Origin: Bacteroidota bacterium
GTDB taxonomy: Bacteria; Bacteroidota; Bacteroidia; Bacteroidales; UBA12077
Assembly (NCBI GenBank): GCA_020444275.1
Contig: JAHLLG010000001.1
Span: forward strand, 1,267,773-1,331,772
Length of the DNA stretch: 64,000 nucleotides
Direction: 5' to 3'
Part shown: in pieces, positions 33,183 to 41,058 of the stretch
How positions within the stretch are numbered: the stretch's first letter is position 1
Layout of the letters: each line of letters starts with the position of its first letter
The notes under the pieces: model-generated
Told to the model about the DNA's origin: nothing
The model's database searches: none
The model's input: only the letters and a program-made list of their open reading frames with translations
Program-made: the position numbers and the translations under genes

Positions 33183-33881
33183 ATGAATACGAAAGATTAT
33201 AAAATACTTCTTGTGGATGACGAACCGGATATTCTTGAGTTTCTTAGCTATAATATAAATAAGGAAGGATTCGAGGTGTTTACAGCTTCAAATGGAAGAG
33301 AGGCAATAGATAAAGCCAAGAAAGTTAATCCACATTTAATATTATTGGATGTGATGATGCCGGAAATGGATGGTATAGAAACGTGTGAGCTATTACGTCA
33401 GGATAAAAAATTACAAAACACAATTATTGCATTTTTAACTGCCCGGGGTGAAGATTACTCGCAAATAGCGGGTTTTGATGCAGGTGGAGATGATTATATC
33501 ACGAAACCTGTTAAACCAAAAGTATTAGTAAGTAGAATAAAGGCCTTATTAAAAAGATTTAAATCTGTTGATAGTAACGAAAGTCAAGAAAACAATTCAA
33601 TCATAAAACAGTCAAATTTGGTAATCGATAGGGAAAGATATATTGTAATTAAAGACGGAAACGAATTAGTTTTGCCAAAAAAAGAATTTGAACTGCTTGT
33701 TTTGTTAATTTCAAAGCCAGACCGGGTATTTACTCGCGATGAAATCTTTAGTTCTGTTTGGGGTGACAATATTATTGTTGGTGATAGAACTATAGATGTT
33801 CATATCAGGAAATTAAGAGAAAAAATTGGTGATGAGCATATTAAAACAATAAAAGGGGTAGGATATAAATTTGTAGATTAA
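33183..33881 (+). CDS. OmpR/PhoB-family response regulator
   Basis: A 232-residue two-domain regulator. The receiver has KILLVDDEPDILEFL (acidic pocket DD), LILLDVMMPEMDG (phospho-acceptor Asp near 56), FLTARGED (Thr/Ser switch) and ITKPVKPK (Lys). The C-terminal winged helix runs from about 140 with LPKKEFELLVLLISKPDRVFTRDEIFSSVWGD and DRTIDVHIRKLREKIG...IKTIKGVGYKF, the standard PhoB/OmpR DNA-binding module. The 11-bp repeat box in front suggests it controls its own gene and its neighbours. No histidine kinase gene is adjacent; a PhoR-like partner must lie elsewhere. PhoB identity is inferred from boxes and the PiT neighbour. Confidence 0.87.
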   Translation: MNTKDYKILLVDDEPDILEFLSYNINKEGFEVFTASNGREAIDKAKKVNPHLILLDVMMPEMDGIETCELLRQDKKLQNTIIAFLTARGEDYSQIAGFDAGGDDYITKPVKPKVLVSRIKALLKRFKSVDSNESQENNSIIKQSNLVIDRERYIVIKDGNELVLPKKEFELLVLLISKPDRVFTRDEIFSSVWGDNIIVGDRTIDVHIRKLREKIGDEHIKTIKGVGYKFVD

Positions 33882-33903
33882 GAGTTTAATTAAATTATAA
33901 GAA

Positions 33904-33932
33904 AAAGCCCGACAAATTTTTGTCGGGCTTTC
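33904..33932. terminator. Bidirectional terminator between response regulator and PiT transporter
   Basis: AAAGCCCGACAA (33904-33915) pairs perfectly with TTGTCGGGCTTT (33920-33931). Confidence 0.88.
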
Positions 33933-33950
33933 TGCTGTGGTAAATTCAAC

Positions 33951-36209
33951 TTATTTTTTAGATTTTAACTGATATTCCACAAAGTCTCTTTGCGACTTAA
34001 CCAGGTTAATAGATTGTAATAAGAAATTCTTGATTTCATTTAAAATACCTAAGTAAAGTACGCTATTTCGTGTGCCCGCTTCATTATGCTTAATACGCTT
34101 TATCTGTTTTTTGCGGCACGATTTAAGAATACCAAGTACATCTTGCTGCTTGTCTATCAGGTTCGGGATATTATCAAATTCGTTATTGTCGATAGTAAAT
34201 ATAATTGCATCAAATAGTTCGTTAATGTTGTCTTTAAGCTCATTTAGCTCTTTAATTTGAGCTTCTAATAGTGGCTTATGGTTATTATCAATATGGTCAT
34301 AACTTGGATTTGAGATAAATGTAAGGGCATGTGCCATTTCTCTCAAATAATCAATAACCTGAACATAATAGTGGCCGGTTTCTCCATCTTCTTCCTGAAG
34401 CTTAAGTAATGTATTATGAACATTGGCTTTTAAATATTTAGCATCAGCATTTAGTTTATCAACTTCTTTGCAAACAGCTTTTAGTGCTTTTCGATCTTCC
34501 TTAGTCAGTCCGTCAATAGTTCCTGAGAAGACAGTAGTAACTGCTTTAAGCATATTTCTAACTTCAAGCGAGCATTTGGTCATTATGTTTTTTGCATGTA
34601 AATCTTCATCAGCAAGTCGTTTAATCTTTCTTGTTTCTGATTCCTTTTTCTTAAATGAAGCATGTGTTCTTATTACAGTGTAGAGTGCAACTAAAGAAAA
34701 TGCAGTAATTGCAATTGCACCTCCCCAGCTTATTATTGTTGCGATAATAAAAGCCACGGTGAAAGCTGTAATGGCTGTCATAAACCATCCGCCAATTACA
34801 GTAACTACACCAGTTATACGGTAAACAGCACTTTCTCTTCCCCAGGCCTTATCAGCTAGTGAAGTACCCATTGCAACCATAAATGTAACATAAGTTGTTG
34901 ATAAAGGAAGCTTTAAGGATGTTGCGAAAGATATTAATACACTGGCTACAACAAGGTTTACCGATGCTCTAACCATATCGAAAGATGGAGCATCTTTCAT
35001 GCCTTTTAATTTCTTCTGGTATTCTGTATCATCGAATCTTTTATTTAATGATTCTTTGAGTCTTTTTGGTGTTATATTATCAAAAAACTTACTAGTATCT
35101 ACAGCAGCTCTAACTAATGTTCTGGAAAGCATGCTTGATCCAAATCGCTCACTTCCTGCACTCTGTCTACTTAAATCAAGTGAAGTTTTTACTACAGAAC
35201 GAGCTTTTTTCGATAACCATAAGGTTATAATCATAATTACTCCAGCAATAAGAAGTAAATAAGTATTTGCTTTTGCTTTTCCTGTTAGGGCAATCATTAA
35301 AAATCCATCAGGATCTGCTCCTGGATTAGCAGTGAATGCCTGGAAAGATTTTAATCCTGCCAACGGAACACCAATAAAATTTACCAGGTCGTTACCTGCA
35401 AAAGCCATTGCAAGCGCAAATGTTCCAACTAAAACGATCACTTTAAGTATATCAAGTCGTACTATCCAATACAGGAGTTGGAGTAAAATGGTCCATCCGA
35501 TTAAACTATAACCTATAATTAGTGTTGAATTGTGTTTTATCCACTGGGTTGTTTCATCACTTAAAAACGATGATCCTTTAGCTCCTTTTACTAAAATAAA
35601 ATAAGTTATGGCTGTAATGGCAATACCTCCCCAAATAGCACCGTAACGCTTAAATGTTTTAGCATGATTAAAAGAAAAAACCAATCTGGTTAAATACATG
35701 ACAATTGCCCCGACCGTAAAAGCTACTACCACCGATAAAAGTATACCTGATATAATAGCCAATGCTTTAGCCGAATTGATATAATTTGCTAATTCACCGG
35801 CATCTTGTCCAAGTTTTATCATTTTTATTACCGCAACAGCAACAGCCGCTCCTAAAAGTTCAAAAACAATAGAAACTGTTGTTGATGTGGGTAATCCCAT
35901 GGTATTAAACACATCGAGTAGAACAACATCAGTGAGCATCACAGCAAGGAAAATGACCATAATTTCGGAGAAATAAAACTGGTCAGGATGAAAAATTCCT
36001 TTTCGGGCGACCTCCATCATACCACTTGAAAATGTTGCACCTATTAAAATACCTGCACTGGCAATAATCATTATGACATAATGTGGGGCTACCTTTGCTC
36101 CAATTGCTGAATTTAAAAAGTTTACGGCATCATTACTTACACCAACAATTAAATCGGAAATAGCTAATGCAAAGAGTAATACAACCAGAATTAGATAAAA
36201 ACTTTCCAT
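33951..36209 (-). CDS. PiT-family inorganic phosphate transporter with PhoU-like C-terminal domain
   Basis: A 752-residue protein. Two PiT signature repeats are visible: DLIVGVSNDAVNFLNSAIGAKVAP near residue 20 and FAGNDLVNFIGVPLAGL near 270 (the GANDxxN motif of Na+/H+-phosphate symporters). The matching GLPTSTTVS and KLPLSTTYVTFMVAMGTSLADKAWGRESA segments are present. From about 530 to the end the chain is soluble and helical (DLHAKNIMTKCSLEVRNMLKAV...YLREMAHALTFISNPSYDHID), resembling PhoU/DUF47 helices that regulate phosphate uptake or signalling. It moves phosphate across the inner membrane. A clean triple 11-bp repeat lies upstream on the same strand. Confidence 0.9.
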   Translation of the reverse strand: MESFYLILVVLLFALAISDLIVGVSNDAVNFLNSAIGAKVAPHYVIMIIASAGILIGATFSSGMMEVARKGIFHPDQFYFSEIMVIFLAVMLTDVVLLDVFNTMGLPTSTTVSIVFELLGAAVAVAVIKMIKLGQDAGELANYINSAKALAIISGILLSVVVAFTVGAIVMYLTRLVFSFNHAKTFKRYGAIWGGIAITAITYFILVKGAKGSSFLSDETTQWIKHNSTLIIGYSLIGWTILLQLLYWIVRLDILKVIVLVGTFALAMAFAGNDLVNFIGVPLAGLKSFQAFTANPGADPDGFLMIALTGKAKANTYLLLIAGVIMIITLWLSKKARSVVKTSLDLSRQSAGSERFGSSMLSRTLVRAAVDTSKFFDNITPKRLKESLNKRFDDTEYQKKLKGMKDAPSFDMVRASVNLVVASVLISFATSLKLPLSTTYVTFMVAMGTSLADKAWGRESAVYRITGVVTVIGGWFMTAITAFTVAFIIATIISWGGAIAITAFSLVALYTVIRTHASFKKKESETRKIKRLADEDLHAKNIMTKCSLEVRNMLKAVTTVFSGTIDGLTKEDRKALKAVCKEVDKLNADAKYLKANVHNTLLKLQEEDGETGHYYVQVIDYLREMAHALTFISNPSYDHIDNNHKPLLEAQIKELNELKDNINELFDAIIFTIDNNEFDNIPNLIDKQQDVLGILKSCRKKQIKRIKHNEAGTRNSVLYLGILNEIKNFLLQSINLVKSQRDFVEYQLKSKK

Positions 36210-36284
36210 TTTTTAATATTGTTTTAATTCGGGGTTAAAAGTAGATATACAATTGTTATGTGAATTGCTGTTTTATTTTAAATT

Positions 36285-36324
36285 TTAATTAAATCAATGT
36301 TAAATTAATGTTAACTAAGTTAAG
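36285..36324 (-). promoter_or_regulatory. Candidate Pho box upstream of PiT transporter
   Basis: The clearest of the five: on the minus strand GTTAACATTAA, TTTAACATTGA, TTTAATTAAAA in exact 11-bp steps, with another TTAA upstream. TACTTTTA (36243-36236, one mismatch to TAnnTTTG) lies about 49 bp from the last TTAA. Confidence 0.62.
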
Positions 36325-36503
36325 GAAAATAACTAAACATTTTTATACGGTTCTTTAAAAACTATGATCCACACCAGATTTTGATAAGAATGTACTCTAA
36401 TTTTTCTCAAAACATTTTTTGTTTTTTAATTAATAACATTAACTTTAGATTTTGGTTAGTAATATTTTAGCCGTATATACGAACCTTTCTACTTAATTTA
36501 TTT

Positions 36504-37019
36504 ATGAAGAGTTACGATGTTGTTGTCAATCATAAGGGATTTGTGAGTTTAGAAATTGTCGACACGATTTTACATGAATTAAAAACATATCTATATCATA
36601 AGCCGCACGACAAGTTAATGAGAAAAAGAGTTTATTCATTATCTGTTGAATGTCTAGACAATATCTTAAAACATTCCGATCTTAATGAAGAGAATCATGA
36701 GCTTCTTATTAACTATCCACCAAGATTTATTGTAGAAAAAATTGCTGATGATTATTTGATTCATACAGGTAACATTATTCTAAATGAAAATATAGATGAT
36801 GTTATTTTCAAATTAGAAAGATTAAATAAATTGGAACTGGAAGGTGTTAATCAGTTATACAAAGAGTCGTTAGCTAATGCGGAAATATCAGATAAAGGTG
36901 GTGCAGGCCTAGGTCTTATTGTAATGGCTAAAACAACAAGACAAAAAATTAGGTACGATTTTGAGAAAATTAACAAGAAGTTTTCTTATTTTGCAATGCA
37001 ATTAAACTTAAAAAAATAG
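36504..37019 (+). CDS. SiaB-family protein kinase (DUF6272, GHKL-type)
   Basis: A 171-residue protein. The N-terminal half (EIVDTILHELKTYLYHK...RVYSLSVECLDNILKHSD) carries an N-box-like ECLDNILKH and the end has SDKGGAGLGLIVMAKTTRQ, a GHKL ATP-lid G-box. In Pseudomonas SiaB phosphorylates SiaC, which then can no longer activate the diguanylate cyclase SiaD. A SiaC-family gene follows 10 bp later, confirming the pair, but neither a SiaA phosphatase nor SiaD is nearby. The role in Bacteroidota is therefore open; it may be a partner-switch for another target. Confidence 0.8.
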   Translation: MKSYDVVVNHKGFVSLEIVDTILHELKTYLYHKPHDKLMRKRVYSLSVECLDNILKHSDLNEENHELLINYPPRFIVEKIADDYLIHTGNIILNENIDDVIFKLERLNKLELEGVNQLYKESLANAEISDKGGAGLGLIVMAKTTRQKIRYDFEKINKKFSYFAMQLNLKK

Positions 37020-37029
37020 ATCATTAATT

Positions 37030-37440
37030 ATGAAAGGATTAGATATTCCGGCTACGGCAAAGTCACCAAGAGTTTTATTAGATACTGATAAGAATATCTT
37101 TGAAATTCAGGGTAACTCTCGTCCGGAGAATGTGCGGGATTTTTATTTTCCAATTATTTATAAAATTAGAAAGTATTTCGAAAAGGTAATTGATAAAAAT
37201 AAGGTTGATGAGTTTAATGAAAAATCATTCAAATTTAACTTTAAACTCGATTACTTTAATTCTTCATCAGCCAAATTTATTTCAGATATTTTGGTATTAA
37301 TAAGAGATTTTACCGAAGAAGGTCTTAATCTAAAAGTAAATTGGTACTTTGCTGATGGCGATGAAGATATGATGGAAGTTGGAGAAGATTTTTCTGAAAT
37401 GATTTCAGTTCCTTTCAATTATATTATGATTGAGAAATAG
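37030..37440 (+). CDS. SiaC-family regulatory phosphoprotein (DUF1987)
   Basis: A 136-residue protein with an anti-anti-sigma-like fold expected. SPRVLLDTDKNIFEIQGNSRPENVRDFYFPI is the family start and FNFKLDYFNSSSAKFISDILVLI holds the phospho-site region (Ser cluster 78-80). The Pseudomonas SiaC phospho-acceptor, as I recall a Thr in an NTSS-like motif, appears as Ser here. Being directly behind the SiaB-like kinase (10 bp) and in front of an SDR (6 bp) suggests a phospho-switch that acts together with, or controls, these genes' functions. Confidence 0.82.
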   Translation: MKGLDIPATAKSPRVLLDTDKNIFEIQGNSRPENVRDFYFPIIYKIRKYFEKVIDKNKVDEFNEKSFKFNFKLDYFNSSSAKFISDILVLIRDFTEEGLNLKVNWYFADGDEDMMEVGEDFSEMISVPFNYIMIEK

Positions 37441-37446
37441 ATATTT

Positions 37447-38241
37447 ATGAGATTTAAAGATAAAGTTGTTTGGATAACTGGGGCCTCTTCTGGTATAGGA
37501 GAGGCCTTAACTTATGAGTTTGCTAAGCATAAGGCGAAACTGATAATATCATCAAATCAGCAAACAGAATTAGAGAGAGTTCAACAAAAGTGCAAGGAGA
37601 TGGAAGTAGAGTGCTTTATTCAGTTCCTGGATATGACAGAAGTTGAAAAGATGAAAACTATTGCTGATCAATTAATACAAAAGTTTGGAAGTATTGATGT
37701 GTTAGTTAACAATGCCGGAATTAGTCAACGTTCTTTAGTTGAGGAAACCCCTTTGGATGTCGACCGGAAAATAATGGAGATTGACTATTTCGGAACTGTT
37801 GCGTTAACCAAAGCCGTACTTCCACATATGATTCAAAACAAGTTTGGTTATATTGCTGCTACAAGTAGTATTTCCGGTAAATTTGGCTTTCCGCTCAGAT
37901 CTGCATATTCAGCGGCAAAGCATGCAATACATGGATTTTTTGAAACACTCCGAGCAGAAGTTTACGATTATAACATAAAAGTGCTTATCGCATTTCCAGG
38001 TAGAATAAAGACAAATATTTCCTTAAACGCTTTAACTAAGGAAGGAAAAGTTCATGGTAAAATGGATCAAGGGCAGGATACGGGTATTTCGGCTGAGAAA
38101 TGTGCCAGGAAATATGTAAATGCTATCCGAAAAGATAAAAAGGAGGTATTAATTGGATCAAAAGAATTATTAATGGTATACATTCATAAATTTTTTCCAG
38201 GATTATTTTATAAATTAGCCCGCAAAATAAAGCCGACATAA
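37447..38241 (+). CDS. SDR family oxidoreductase (classical)
   Basis: A 264-residue short-chain dehydrogenase: VVWITGASSGIGEALTYEF (TGxxxGIG at 11-18), NNAGIS (about 90), SSISGK with the catalytic Ser, and YSAAKHAIHGFFETLR carrying Tyr and Lys. The C-terminal end is basic and hydrophobic (MVYIHKFFPGLFYKLARKIKPT), as in membrane-associated DHRS7-like SDRs acting on lipids or retinoids. The substrate is unknown. It overlaps nothing but is only 6 bp from SiaC and 11 bp from the VOC gene. Confidence 0.9.
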   Translation: MRFKDKVVWITGASSGIGEALTYEFAKHKAKLIISSNQQTELERVQQKCKEMEVECFIQFLDMTEVEKMKTIADQLIQKFGSIDVLVNNAGISQRSLVEETPLDVDRKIMEIDYFGTVALTKAVLPHMIQNKFGYIAATSSISGKFGFPLRSAYSAAKHAIHGFFETLRAEVYDYNIKVLIAFPGRIKTNISLNALTKEGKVHGKMDQGQDTGISAEKCARKYVNAIRKDKKEVLIGSKELLMVYIHKFFPGLFYKLARKIKPT

Positions 38242-38252
38242 ATATTATAAAA

Positions 38253-39314
38253 ATGAAGAAACTTATTAGTGGTATACAACAGATAGGAGTGGGGGTTCCA
38301 AATGTATATGAAGCGTGGAAATGGTATAAAGAGAATTTTGGAATGGATATCCGAATTTTCGAGGATGATACGGTAGCTGAATTGATGCTTCCATATACCG
38401 GAGGGAAACCACATAAGCGTCATGCTGCTTTAGCAATGAATATTGCTGGTGGAGGCGGTTTTGAAATTTGGCAGTATACAAGCAGAACACCCGAAGGACC
38501 CGATTTTGAAATCCAGTTAGGAGATTTAGGAATAAATATTGCTAAAATAAAAAGTCCTAATGTTGAAAAGGCGTATAAAACTTTTAAAGAAAAAGGACTA
38601 AATGTTTTAGGAGAGTTAACTGAAAAACATTTTTTTGTTAAAGATCTGTACGGGAATATATTTCAAATCGTAGAGGTGTCCGATTGGTTTAAAAATTCTG
38701 ATAAATTAACCGGTGCTACAGCAGGAGCTATAATTGGTGTAACCAATATTGAGAATGCCAGAAAAGTATATAGTGATATTCTGGGATATGATGAGTTAGT
38801 TTATGATAAGGTAGAGGTTTTTGATGATTTTAAAGCTTTGCCTGGTGGAGGTGAAAAATTTAGAAGGGTCTTGCTAAAATCGTCAAAACCCAGAAAAGGA
38901 GCATTTGTTAAGCTTCTTGGAGATAGTACTATTGAGTTAGTGCAGGTATTCGACCGACAACCTAGAAAAATATTTAAAGATCGATTCTGGGGTGATCTGG
39001 GTTTTATACACTTGTGTTATGATATAAGCGGAATGGAAAAACTGAAAAAAGAATGTGAGGAGAAAGGTTTTCCTTTTACCGTAGATAGTTCTGTTAAGCA
39101 TAACACCGATAATAGCTTCGATATGGGCGAAGCTGCCGGACATTTTTCATATATTGAGGATCCTGATGGTACATTAATTGAATTTGTTGAAACGCATAAG
39201 GTCCCCATTATAAAAAAGTTAGGTTGGTATTTAAATATGAGAAAGAGAAATCCCGAAAAGTCGTTACCAAACTGGATGCTTAGCGCAATTGCTATGAATA
39301 AGGTTAAGTTTTAA
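38253..39314 (+). CDS. Two-domain VOC (glyoxalase/dioxygenase-fold) protein
   Basis: A 353-residue protein with two VOC modules. The first (GIQQIGVGVPNVYEAWKWYKENFGMDIRI...FFVKDLYGNIFQIVE) and second (AIIGVTNIENARKVYSDILGYDELVYD...GFIHLCYDISGMEKLKKECEEKG...FSYIEDPDGTLIEFVE) each have the betaalphabetabetabeta pattern. Metal-ligand type residues (GFIHLCYD, DGTLIEFVE) are seen in the second. The layout is like extradiol or 4-hydroxyphenylpyruvate dioxygenases, but specificity is open. It is the last gene of the SiaB-SiaC-SDR operon and is closed by a terminator at 39340. Confidence 0.82.
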   Translation: MKKLISGIQQIGVGVPNVYEAWKWYKENFGMDIRIFEDDTVAELMLPYTGGKPHKRHAALAMNIAGGGGFEIWQYTSRTPEGPDFEIQLGDLGINIAKIKSPNVEKAYKTFKEKGLNVLGELTEKHFFVKDLYGNIFQIVEVSDWFKNSDKLTGATAGAIIGVTNIENARKVYSDILGYDELVYDKVEVFDDFKALPGGGEKFRRVLLKSSKPRKGAFVKLLGDSTIELVQVFDRQPRKIFKDRFWGDLGFIHLCYDISGMEKLKKECEEKGFPFTVDSSVKHNTDNSFDMGEAAGHFSYIEDPDGTLIEFVETHKVPIIKKLGWYLNMRKRNPEKSLPNWMLSAIAMNKVKF

Positions 39315-39339
39315 GATTAACGTTCATATAAACTATAAA

Positions 39340-39366
39340 ATGCAGGATTTTTCCTGCATTCTTTTT
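39340..39366. terminator. Intrinsic terminator after VOC gene
   Basis: ATGCAGGA (39340-39347) pairs with TCCTGCAT (39352-39359) and is followed by TCTTTTT. Confidence 0.82.
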
Positions 39367-39414
39367 ATCATCATATGTCTAGCTAACAAAAAATTAGTAA
39401 TTCTTTCTTAAATG

Positions 39415-40908
39415 CTACTGTTGATAATTTGCATCTGGCAGTGGCAGTGTAAAGATAAATGTACTTCCTTCGTTAGGTCTACTTTTTATCTTTAGTCTTC
39501 CACCATTCTTTTCAACAAATTCTTTACAGAGAATGAGCCCCAAACCAGTTCCCTTCTCTCTCTCGGTTCCTAAGGTGCTAAAACTTTCATCAATTTTAAA
39601 AATCTTTTTAATGTTTTCAGAACTTATTCCTATTCCACTATCTGATACACTTATTTTACACGTTTTACTACAATTGCCCACTATGCGTATATGGCCTCCC
39701 TGATTAGTATATTTAATAGCATTTGAAATAAGATTGCGTAGGATAGTTCTTACCATATTTTTATCTGCAAATGCAAATGTTTCGCCATTTACTTCAGAGT
39801 AAATACGAATATTTTTATTACGAGCTGTAGACTCAAGCAGATCAATGTTCTCACTAATTAATTCACTTATTGATATCTTCTCTGGTTTAAATTTAAGAGT
39901 ACCCGTTTGAGATCTGGACCAATCCAGAAGATTTTCTAATAAATTGTATGCAAGTTTTGAACTTTGGTGAATAATATGAGTAAACTGTTCTATTTTTTGT
40001 TTATCGTACTTGTCAATATTTAATGCAAGTAATTGAGTAAAACCCATCAGATCATTAAACGGATTTTTTAAATCGTGAGCAATTATGGAGAAAAATTTAT
40101 CTTTTGTGGCATTTAATTCACGTAATCTTTCTTCTGATCTTATTAAGGTGTTTTCGGCTTTTTTTTGTAAGGTAATATCGCTAAATACACAATGTGATCT
40201 TATAAACTTTTTTTGATCGGAATATTCAATTTTACCATGATAATTAGCATGCATTGTTGAACCATCTTTTTTCATCAGCTCGAAGGAAACATTACTTACA
40301 ATTCCCTTTTCTTTAAATATATTAAAAGCTTTTTTAAATTTTGATTTATTTGGTTCTGTTAAGATATATTCAAAATGTTTCCCTACTATTTCGGTTCTGG
40401 AATAACCCATTAGTTCTTCCCAGGCAGGGTTTACATCAATAATTTCACCTTCGTTATTTAAGGATTGGTAGGGTAACGGAAAATTTTGAAATATCTGACG
40501 GAAATGTTTTTCCTGACTTGTTAAGATTTTGTGTCTTTTTTCTTTCTCGGTAATGTCTATAGCTATACATCTTAATGCATCAATTTTTCCGTTTTTCTTA
40601 ATATGAGTATTGTATATTTCAAAGATTCTTTCATTACCCTCTTTATCATATACAGTATAGCTATTGCCCGAAATATGGGAACCGTTAAAATTGTTTTGGA
40701 TACTTTTATTTAGTTTGTGAAGATCTGATGGACTTACGAATTGGTCAACAGGTAATTTATTATTTATGATATCACTTTTTTTATACCCTAAAACATTCTC
40801 ACACGCTTTGTTTAAAAACTTAATATGTAAGTTTGAATCAATTTCAAACACAACTTCCGGCAATAAATCTAAAAACTCGTTACTACTGAAATCTTCTTCT
40901 CTTCCCAT
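39415..40908 (-). CDS. Cytoplasmic PAS-PAS sensor histidine kinase
   Basis: A 497-residue kinase without signal or membrane helix. PAS 1 is at about 12-125 (LLPEVVFEIDSNLHIKFLNKACENVLGY...), with a PAC-type RIFEIYNTHI. PAS 2 is at about 133-250 (FRQIFQNFPLPYQSLNNEGEIIDVNPAWEELMGYSRTEI...). The HisKA box is FFSIIAHDLKNPFNDLMGF with the phospho-His near 273. The HATPase_c domain has NLISNAIKYTNQGG (N-box), ISVSDSGIGIS (G1) and EREKGTGLGLILCKEF (G2). No response regulator is next to it, so it is an orphan kinase sensing an internal cue. Possible but unproved partner: the orphan regulator at 33183. Confidence 0.9.
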   Translation of the reverse strand: MGREEDFSSNEFLDLLPEVVFEIDSNLHIKFLNKACENVLGYKKSDIINNKLPVDQFVSPSDLHKLNKSIQNNFNGSHISGNSYTVYDKEGNERIFEIYNTHIKKNGKIDALRCIAIDITEKEKRHKILTSQEKHFRQIFQNFPLPYQSLNNEGEIIDVNPAWEELMGYSRTEIVGKHFEYILTEPNKSKFKKAFNIFKEKGIVSNVSFELMKKDGSTMHANYHGKIEYSDQKKFIRSHCVFSDITLQKKAENTLIRSEERLRELNATKDKFFSIIAHDLKNPFNDLMGFTQLLALNIDKYDKQKIEQFTHIIHQSSKLAYNLLENLLDWSRSQTGTLKFKPEKISISELISENIDLLESTARNKNIRIYSEVNGETFAFADKNMVRTILRNLISNAIKYTNQGGHIRIVGNCSKTCKISVSDSGIGISSENIKKIFKIDESFSTLGTEREKGTGLGLILCKEFVEKNGGRLKIKSRPNEGSTFIFTLPLPDANYQQ

Positions 40909-41058
40909 GATTAGTGTTTATATTATTTACAACGATAAAACACGCTTTTTGGTTTTATATAAACGCTAAAATAATTTAATAAATAGTAAAATTAGAATTT
41001 TAAAAGTATAAAAAGGTTTGGTTATTAAGAAACTATGGAAATAAATTTTGATAAAAAA

